Assembly: GCA_050743365.1 (NCBI GenBank)
Contig: JBOGFI010000117.1
Location: 1-27,965 of the forward strand
Length of the DNA stretch: 27,965 bases
From: JBOGFI01 sp050743365
GTDB lineage: Bacteria > Actinomycetota > Acidimicrobiia > IMCC26256 > JACDBD01
Direction: 5' to 3'
Numbering within the stretch: the first letter of the stretch is position 1; every line of letters begins with the position of its first letter. The notes below the pieces were generated by a model. It did not search any database, was not told the DNA's origin, and saw nothing but the letters and a program-made list of their open reading frames with translations. Shown here one piece after another: positions 22,187-27,965 of this stretch. Made by a program: the position numbers and the translations under genes.

Positions 22187-23539
22187 ATGCCCTCCCAGCC
22201 GTCGCTCGACGCCATCTTCAAGGCCTACGACGTCCGCGGCGTCTACCCCGACGAGCTCGACGAGACCGTCGCCCGCGGCGTGGGAAACGCCTTCGTGGGC
22301 TTCACCGGCGCGGCCCGGGTCGTGGTCGGGCGTGACATGCGGCCATCGTCCGAGCCGCTGGCGGTGGCGTTCGTCGACGGTGCCACGCGGGCCGGTGCCG
22401 ACGTCGTCGACCTCGGGCTGGCCTCCACCGACCTGTGCTGGTTCGCCTCCGGGCACCTCGACGCCCCCGCGGCCATGTTCACCGCCAGCCACAACCCCTC
22501 CCGGTACGGGGGCATCAAGCTCTGCCGTGCCGGCGCCGCCCCGGTGGGCGAGGAGACCGGCCTGGCTCAGATCAAGGCGTCCGTGGAGAGCGGCCTGCTC
22601 GAGCGGGCCGCCGACCTCGGGACGGTCGAGTCGGGCGACCTCCTCCCGGAGTTCGCGGCCCACGTCCGCTCGTTCGTCGACGTCGGTGCCCTCCGCCCGC
22701 TGCGCGTCGTGGCCGACACCGCCAACGGGATGGGCGGCCTCGTCGTCCCGGTCGTCTTCGAGGGGCTGCCGTTCCGGCTGTCGGTCCTGTACCCCGAGCT
22801 CGACGGCAGCTTCCCCAACCATCCCGCCGACCCCATCCAGCCGGAGAACCTCAAGGACCTCCAGCGGGCCGTCCTCGACGACGAGGCCGACGTGGGCCTC
22901 GCCTTCGACGGCGACGCCGACCGGGTGTTCCTCGTCGACGACCGGGCGCAGGTGCTCTCGGGCTCGCTGACCACCGCCATCGTGGCCAAGGGCATCCTCG
23001 AGCGCCACCCCGGCGAGACGGTCGTCCACAACCTCATCTGCTCGAAGGCGGTCCCCGAGATCGTGCGAGAGGGTGGCGGTACGCCGGTCCGGGCGCGCGT
23101 CGGCCACTCCTTCATCAAGCAGGTCATGGCCGAGACGGACGCGGTCTTCGGTGGCGAGCACTCCGGGCATTACTACTTCCGCGACAACTACCGGGCCGAC
23201 TCCGGCCTGGTGGCTGCCCTCGTCGTGCTCGAGCAGTTGTCGCGCACGGAAGAGCCTCTGTCGGAGCTGCGCCGGCCGCTCGAGCGCTACGCCGCCTCGG
23301 GGGAGATCAACACCCGGGTCGACGACCCGGCCGCCGTGATCGAGCGGGTGGCGACCGCTTTCGCGGGCGCGGCGCAGGATCGCCTCGACGGCCTCACCGT
23401 CGACGCCGGCGACTGGTGGTTCAACCTGCGCCCCAGCAACACCGAGCCCCTGCTCCGGCTCAATCTCGAGGCCGGCGACCGCGCCGCGTGCGATGTCCAC
23501 ACCGCCGAGGTGCTGGCGCTCGTGCGCCGAGAGAAGTAG
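22187..23539 (+). CDS. manB: Phosphomannomutase/phosphoglucomutase
   Basis: A 450-residue alpha-D-phosphohexomutase interconverting mannose 6- and 1-phosphate (or the glucose pair). The active-site serine is S101 in MFTASHNPSRYGGIK, the metal loop is FDGDADRVFLVD, the sugar-binding loop is GGEHSGHYYFRD and the phosphate-binding loop is RPSNTEPLLRLN. ATGs at 22142 and 22157 are in frame. The first overlaps the previous stop (ATGA), but a TACCAT box at 22138-22143 would place the transcript start near 22151, and the intervening residues look unconserved, so the ATG at 22187 is chosen with moderate confidence. It is followed by a Trm112-like gene and the PGI/PMI isomerase, giving fructose 6-phosphate to mannose 1-phosphate. 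Confidence 0.92.
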   Translation: MPSQPSLDAIFKAYDVRGVYPDELDETVARGVGNAFVGFTGAARVVVGRDMRPSSEPLAVAFVDGATRAGADVVDLGLASTDLCWFASGHLDAPAAMFTASHNPSRYGGIKLCRAGAAPVGEETGLAQIKASVESGLLERAADLGTVESGDLLPEFAAHVRSFVDVGALRPLRVVADTANGMGGLVVPVVFEGLPFRLSVLYPELDGSFPNHPADPIQPENLKDLQRAVLDDEADVGLAFDGDADRVFLVDDRAQVLSGSLTTAIVAKGILERHPGETVVHNLICSKAVPEIVREGGGTPVRARVGHSFIKQVMAETDAVFGGEHSGHYYFRDNYRADSGLVAALVVLEQLSRTEEPLSELRRPLERYAASGEINTRVDDPAAVIERVATAFAGAAQDRLDGLTVDAGDWWFNLRPSNTEPLLRLNLEAGDRAACDVHTAEVLALVRREK

Positions 23540-23568
23540 GACTCTCCCACCGACAAGGAGAAGGTTTC

Positions 23569-23811
23569 GTGGCTCTGGACGTCAAGCTGCTCGAGATCCT
23601 GGCGTGCCCCGAGGACAAGGGCCCGCTCCTGTACTTCGAGGACGAGGACGCGCTGTACAACCCGCGCCTCAAGCGCCGCTACGCCGTGCGCGACGACATC
23701 CCGATCATGCTGATCGACGAGGCGGAGACGGTCGACGACGCCGAGCACGAGCGCCTGCTCGCCAAGGCCGACGCCGACGGGATCAAGCCGACGTTCGAGC
23801 CCCAGGCCTAG
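23569..23811 (+). CDS. Trm112/UPF0434-like small protein lacking most zinc cysteines
   Basis: An 80-residue protein beginning VALDVKLLEILACPEDKG and containing RRYAVRDDIPIMLIDEAE, which matches the Trm112/YcaR pattern (LLEILACP...YPVRDGIPVML). Typical members hold zinc with cysteines such as CPxC plus a second pair. Only one cysteine, C13, is visible here, with CPED replacing the first knuckle and NPRLKR replacing the second. Family members chaperone methyltransferases. The GTG start has AAGGAGAAGG upstream, a strong Shine-Dalgarno sequence. It is between manB and the isomerase, with gaps of 29 and 21 bases. Confidence 0.82.
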   Translation: MALDVKLLEILACPEDKGPLLYFEDEDALYNPRLKRRYAVRDDIPIMLIDEAETVDDAEHERLLAKADADGIKPTFEPQA

Positions 23812-23832
23812 GTATCGAAGGCCTGCCATACC

Positions 23833-24876
23833 ATGGTTGATTCGCTCGGTCTGGTGAAGGCCGTGCGGGGTCTTCCCGAGCAGCTGGCGGGCGCGCACGA
23901 GGCCGCCGCCGCCCTCGACGTCAGCGGGCTCGGGAACGCATCCGACGTCGCCAACGTCGCCGTGCTCGGCATGGGCGGATCCGGCATCGCCGGCGACGTG
24001 CTCGCCGCGGTCGCGGGCGGCTCGCTGCCGGTGCCGGTCACCGTGCACAAGCAGTACCGCACCCCTCACTTCGTCGGCCCCGGCACGCTCGCGTTCGCGG
24101 TTTCGTACTCGGGCGACACCGAGGAGACGCTCGAGATGACCACCGGCGCGCTCGACGCCGGCGCCCGGGTGGTGGCCGTGAGCCGCGGCGGCGCCCTCGC
24201 CCGGCTGGCGCGCGATCGGGGCGCTCTGCACGTGCCGTGTCCCGACGTCCCGGTGCCGCGGGCCGCGCTCGGTGCATTGGTCGCGCCGCTGTTCGTCGCG
24301 CTGTTCCGGCTCGGGCTCCTACCCGCGGCGCACACCTGGCTGGTGATGGCGCAGAAGCAACTCGGCGCCCGGCGGGAGAAGTGCCGGCCCGAGGTCGAGG
24401 GCGCGGCCAACCCCGCCCGCGAGATCGCCCGCAAGATCGGCACCACCATCCCGCTGTTCTACGGAGGCGGCGCTCTCGGGGCGGTCGCGGCGATGCGCTG
24501 GAAATGCGACGTGAACGAGAACGCCAAGGCGCCCGCCTTCTGGAGCGCCTACCCCGAGCTCGACCACCACGAGATCTGCGGCTGGGGGCAGCACGGCGAC
24601 GTGACCCGGCAGGTGTTCACGCTCGTGGAGCTGCGCCACAGCTTCGAGCACCCGCAGATCGCACGGCGCGTCGTCGCCACCCGGGAGATCATCGAGGAGA
24701 CCCTGGCCGACGTGCTGGAGGTGCAGGCGGCGGGCGAGACCCGCCTGGGTCAGCTGCTCGACCTCATGTACGTGGGCGACTGGGCCACCTGCTACCTGGC
24801 GCTCGACCACGACGTCGATCCCGGGCCCATCGACGCCATCGCCCAGCTCAAGGCGGCACTGGCTCGGCCGGCCTGA
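23833..24876 (+). CDS. Bifunctional phosphoglucose/phosphomannose isomerase
   Basis: A 347-residue SIS-domain enzyme interconverting glucose 6-phosphate or mannose 6-phosphate with fructose 6-phosphate. It opens MVDSLGLVKAVRGLPEQL, typical of the family. The first SIS domain has GMGGSGIAGDVLAA and SYSGDTEETLEM (phosphate-binding serines and threonine). The second has YGGGALGAVAAMRWK and NENAKAPAFWSAYPELDHHE, carrying the catalytic glutamate and neighbouring histidines of the bifunctional enzymes. Length is in the normal range. The ATG at 23833 has no Shine-Dalgarno sequence, so it probably depends on coupling to the upstream gene. It works with ManB to make mannose 1-phosphate. The ahcY promoter overlaps its last codons. 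Confidence 0.9.
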   Translation: MVDSLGLVKAVRGLPEQLAGAHEAAAALDVSGLGNASDVANVAVLGMGGSGIAGDVLAAVAGGSLPVPVTVHKQYRTPHFVGPGTLAFAVSYSGDTEETLEMTTGALDAGARVVAVSRGGALARLARDRGALHVPCPDVPVPRAALGALVAPLFVALFRLGLLPAAHTWLVMAQKQLGARREKCRPEVEGAANPAREIARKIGTTIPLFYGGGALGAVAAMRWKCDVNENAKAPAFWSAYPELDHHEICGWGQHGDVTRQVFTLVELRHSFEHPQIARRVVATREIIEETLADVLEVQAAGETRLGQLLDLMYVGDWATCYLALDHDVDPGPIDAIAQLKAALARPA

Positions 24877-24877
24877 C

Positions 24878-24883
24878 TACACT
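24878..24883 (+). promoter_or_regulatory. Predicted -10 box of ahcY
   Basis: TACACT begins just after the isomerase stop codon. A start of transcription near 24890 leaves a leader of about 103 bases before the ATG at 24993, unusual for this window where most such boxes abut the start codon. No convincing -35 box is seen. Confidence 0.45.
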
Positions 24884-24891
24884 GGCTCTCC

Positions 24892-24987
24892 GGTCGGGCC
24901 GTGACGGCTGTCACCCGGTGATCCGGGCCGACTCCCAGCGAAGCACGCGCGTGTCCTGACGCGGCCCGCGCCGACCGTGAGGAGTCC
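24892..24987 (+). promoter_or_regulatory. Structured ahcY leader, candidate regulatory RNA
   Basis: The closing helix GTCGG (24893-24897) pairs with CCGAC (24928-24932). Inside are two hairpins side by side: GTGAC-ggct-GTCAC (24901-24914) and CCGG-tgat-CCGG (24915-24926), giving a three-way junction at the very start of the predicted transcript. GACTCC (24930-24935) is also perfectly complementary to GGAGTC (24981-24986) of the ribosome-binding site and shares three bases with the closing helix, so the two folds exclude each other. A 10-base palindrome CACGCGCGTG lies between (24944-24953). It does not match the SAH riboswitch consensus as I remember it. Confidence 0.42.
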
Positions 24988-24992
24988 ATGAC

Positions 24993-26438
24993 ATGACCAC
25001 GACCGAGACGACCGCTCGCCGTACCGGCGACGCCCCCGACTTCAAGGTCGCCGACCTCTCCCTCGCCGAGTTCGGGCGCAAGGAGATCGACCTTGCCCAG
25101 CACGAGATGCCGGGCCTGATGGCGCTGCGCGAGCGCTACGGCGCCGAGCAACCGCTCGCCGGCGCCCGCATCACCGGCTCGCTCCACATGACGATCCAGA
25201 CCGCGGTGCTGATCGAGACGCTGACCGCGCTCGGTGCGCGGGTGCGCTGGGCGTCGTGCAACATCTTCTCGACCCAGGACCACGCCGCTGCCGCCATCGC
25301 CGCGGCCGGGGTGCCCGTGTTCGCGTGGAAGGGCGAGACGCTCGAGGAGTACTGGTGGTGCACGGACCAGGCGCTCCGCTGGCCCGATGGCGACGGGCCC
25401 AACATGATCCTCGACGATGGTGGCGACGCCACCCTTCTGGTGCACAAGGGCGTCGAGTACGAGCGCGACGGCACCGTCCCGGACTCCTCCACCGCCGACT
25501 CCGAGGAGTTCGCGGTGGTGCTCGGGCTACTGGGGCGGGCCCACGCCTCCGACAACCGCCGCTGGCACCGGATCGCGGCGGGCGTGAAGGGCGTCACCGA
25601 GGAGACGACCACCGGCGTGCACCGCCTCTATCAGATGCAGGAGGCGGGCACGCTGCTGTTCCCGGCCATCAACGTCAACGACTCGGTCACGAAGTCGAAG
25701 TTCGACAACCTCTACGGCTGTCGCCACTCGCTTGTCGACGGCATCTGCCGCGCGACCGACGTCATGCTCGCCGGGAAGGTCGCGGTGGTGTGCGGCTACG
25801 GCGACGTCGGCAAGGGCTGCGCCCAATCGCTGCGAGGACAAGGGGCGCGGGTCGTGATCACCGAGATCGACCCTATCTGCGCGCTCCAGGCCGCCATGGA
25901 GGGCTACGAGGTCACCACCCTCGAGGACATCGTCGACCGGGCGGACCTGTTCGTCACCGCCACCGGCAACTGCAACGTGATCACGGTCGACCACATGGCC
26001 CGTATGAGGCACAACGCGATCGTCGGCAACATCGGCCATTTCGACACCGAGATCGACATAGCCGGGCTCGCCGCCGTGCCGGGGATCGAGCGGGTGAACG
26101 TGAAGCCTCAGGTCGACGAGTGGGTGTTCCCCGACGGGCACCAGGTCATCGTGCTCGCCGAGGGCCGGCTGCTGAACCTGGGCTGCGCCACCGGCCATCC
26201 GAGCTTCGTGATGTCGAACAGCTTCAGCAACCAGGTCATCGCGCAGATCGAGCTGTTCGGCCACACTGACTTCTACGAGCGGAAGGTGTACACACTCCCG
26301 AAGCACCTCGACGAGGAGGTGGCGCGCTTGCACCTCGACAAGCTCGGGGTGAAGCTGACGCAGCTCACCGAGGAGCAGGCCGCGTACCTCGGGGTGCCGC
26401 AGGAAGGGCCATTCAAGCCCGGCTACTACCGCTACTAG
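24993..26438 (+). CDS. ahcY: S-adenosylhomocysteinase (adenosylhomocysteine hydrolase)
   Basis: A 481-residue cytoplasmic, NAD-dependent enzyme splitting S-adenosylhomocysteine to adenosine and homocysteine, which relieves inhibition of methyltransferases. It shows GSLHMTIQTAVLIETL, WASCNIFSTQDHAAAAI, the substrate/NAD region NLYGCRHSLVDGICRATD, the Rossmann loop CGYGDVGKGCAQSL, GHFDTEIDIAGL and HPSFVMSNSFSNQVIAQIEL. It ends FKPGYYRY, where relatives often end KPDHYRY, so the cofactor-contacting Lys/Tyr tail is kept. The ATG at 24993 has GAGGAG about 8 bases upstream. An ATG at 24988 starts a two-codon frame (ATG ACA TGA) overlapping this start, and could affect initiation. Its long structured leader is described separately. 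Confidence 0.96.
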   Translation: MTTTETTARRTGDAPDFKVADLSLAEFGRKEIDLAQHEMPGLMALRERYGAEQPLAGARITGSLHMTIQTAVLIETLTALGARVRWASCNIFSTQDHAAAAIAAAGVPVFAWKGETLEEYWWCTDQALRWPDGDGPNMILDDGGDATLLVHKGVEYERDGTVPDSSTADSEEFAVVLGLLGRAHASDNRRWHRIAAGVKGVTEETTTGVHRLYQMQEAGTLLFPAINVNDSVTKSKFDNLYGCRHSLVDGICRATDVMLAGKVAVVCGYGDVGKGCAQSLRGQGARVVITEIDPICALQAAMEGYEVTTLEDIVDRADLFVTATGNCNVITVDHMARMRHNAIVGNIGHFDTEIDIAGLAAVPGIERVNVKPQVDEWVFPDGHQVIVLAEGRLLNLGCATGHPSFVMSNSFSNQVIAQIELFGHTDFYERKVYTLPKHLDEEVARLHLDKLGVKLTQLTEEQAAYLGVPQEGPFKPGYYRY

Positions 26439-26463
26439 CGGACGCTCCCGGTCGGCGGCGGGC

Positions 26464-27492
<1,029 letters not shown>

Positions 27493-27509
27493 GCGTCACA
27501 TCCCCTCGG

Positions 27510-27515
27510 TACGGT
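27510..27515 (+). promoter_or_regulatory. Predicted -10 box of comF (leaderless)
   Basis: TACGGT is 6 bases before the ATG at 27522. No Shine-Dalgarno sequence is present. Confidence 0.45.
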
Positions 27516-27521
27516 CGCGCC

Positions 27522-27965
27522 ATGTGGCGCGAGCTTGTCTCGGCCGTGTTCCCGACGCCGTGCCCGGGCTGCGGCCGTCCGGCCGATCCGGTGTGCGCCG
27601 GCTGCGCGCGCACGCTGCGCCCGCCGCCGTTCGCGTCTCCGCCCGAACCGGTCGACGGCTGGGTCGCGGCCTTCGCGTACGAGGGCGTCGCGCGCGAGCT
27701 CGTCGCCCGCGTGAAGTACCGCCAGGCCCGTGCCACCCTGCCCTGGCTCGTGGCCGCGGTCGCAGGCGCGGTCGTCCGCTCCCACCCGCCGGGGTCGTTC
27801 GACGCCGTCACCTGGGCGCCGACCACGCCCGAGCGACGCCGCGCTCGGGGCTTCGACCACGGTCTGCTCCTCGCCCGAGGGGTGGCGGGCGCGCTCGGCG
27901 TCCCATTGGAGGCCAGCCTCGGTCGCCGGCCCGGCCCGCCGCAGACCGCGCTCTCCTCGGCCGCC
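27522..27965 (+). CDS. ComF-family phosphoribosyltransferase-like protein, 3' end outside window
   Basis: The first 148 residues of a ComF-like protein, running off the right edge. It opens MWRELVSAVFPTPCPGCGRP, with a zinc-binding pair C14/C17 and a second pair in VCAGCAR, then FAYEGVARELVARVKYRQAR, and the conserved WAPTTPERRRARGFDHGLLLA. The phosphoribosyltransferase core with its PRPP loop would lie beyond the edge. ComF proteins are tied to DNA uptake in competent bacteria, but most actinobacterial members are of unknown role. The start is supported by the TACGGT box 6 bases upstream. It is not in the long frames because it is truncated by the window. Confidence 0.85.
   Translation, partial: MWRELVSAVFPTPCPGCGRPADPVCAGCARTLRPPPFASPPEPVDGWVAAFAYEGVARELVARVKYRQARATLPWLVAAVAGAVVRSHPPGSFDAVTWAPTTPERRRARGFDHGLLLARGVAGALGVPLEASLGRRPGPPQTALSSAA

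Noticed and set aside
24884..24992. Canonical SAH riboswitch in front of ahcY
   Set aside because: The conserved stretches I remember (GAGGAGCGCUGC and CCAGGCUCG type) are not in the leader. A model search would decide.

Overview
The window is about 28 kb of very GC-rich, densely packed chromosome from an actinobacterium. Coenzyme F420 genes, an LCP-type cell-wall ligase, a DUF5719-type partner of a giant glycosyltransferase, FtsH with a short cytoplasmic tail, and many leaderless genes with a TANNNT box just before a GTG/ATG start all point to Actinomycetota. Acidimicrobiia is my best guess, but this is inference from gene content only. I see no insertion sequence, prophage, CRISPR array, tRNA or rRNA. 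Codon use looks uniform, so this reads as core chromosome, not a transferred island.

Layout. Positions 1-92 hold the N-terminus of a gene leaving to the left. From 149 to 8267, on the plus strand, lies an envelope-glycan block: LCP ligase, UDP-glucose dehydrogenase, UDP-glucuronate decarboxylase, two GT2 glycosyltransferases, a membrane-anchored His-rich protein, a sugar-1-phosphate nucleotidyltransferase and a GalE-like epimerase. From 10576 down to 8280, on the minus strand, lies an F420 operon: cofD, cofE and a nitroreductase-like gene (the two halves of mycobacterial FbiB as separate genes). A small helical protein (10658-11044, minus) is divergent from a 1039-residue GT2/membrane protein (11184), with an 18-bp palindrome between their promoters. 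That glycosyltransferase overlaps a DUF5719-like gene, followed by a membrane thioredoxin. ftsH (minus) is divergent from a CPBP-family membrane protease (plus), and the intergenic region contains a compact structured-RNA candidate with its own promoter. From 19560 to the right end, on the plus strand, come a zinc-ribbon miniprotein, a large GT-C-like membrane protein, phosphomannomutase, a Trm112-like protein, phosphoglucose/phosphomannose isomerase, S-adenosylhomocysteinase, MtnA and the start of comF.

How it works together. The sugar genes supply UDP-glucuronate, UDP-xylose, probably UDP-galactose, and GDP-mannose or a similar NDP-sugar (isomerase, ManB, nucleotidyltransferase). The GT2 enzymes and the two giant membrane proteins would use these donors to build a lipid-linked or wall glycan, and the LCP protein would attach it to peptidoglycan. 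AHCY and MtnA recycle the two by-products of S-adenosylmethionine use (SAH and methylthioadenosine).

Most notable signals beyond the genes: (1) the ahcY leader can fold into a three-way junction starting at the predicted transcription start, and its closing helix shares bases with a perfect anti-Shine-Dalgarno segment, which is a switch-like layout that does not match the SAH riboswitch consensus as I remember it; (2) a TTGACG-N17-TACGTT promoter between ftsH and the CPBP gene fires directly into a 12-bp hairpin capped by a GAAA loop and followed by a short T-rich stretch; (3) the palindrome TCGTGACC-AC-GGTCACGA sits between the divergent promoters near 11150; (4) leaderless starts recur in nine genes.
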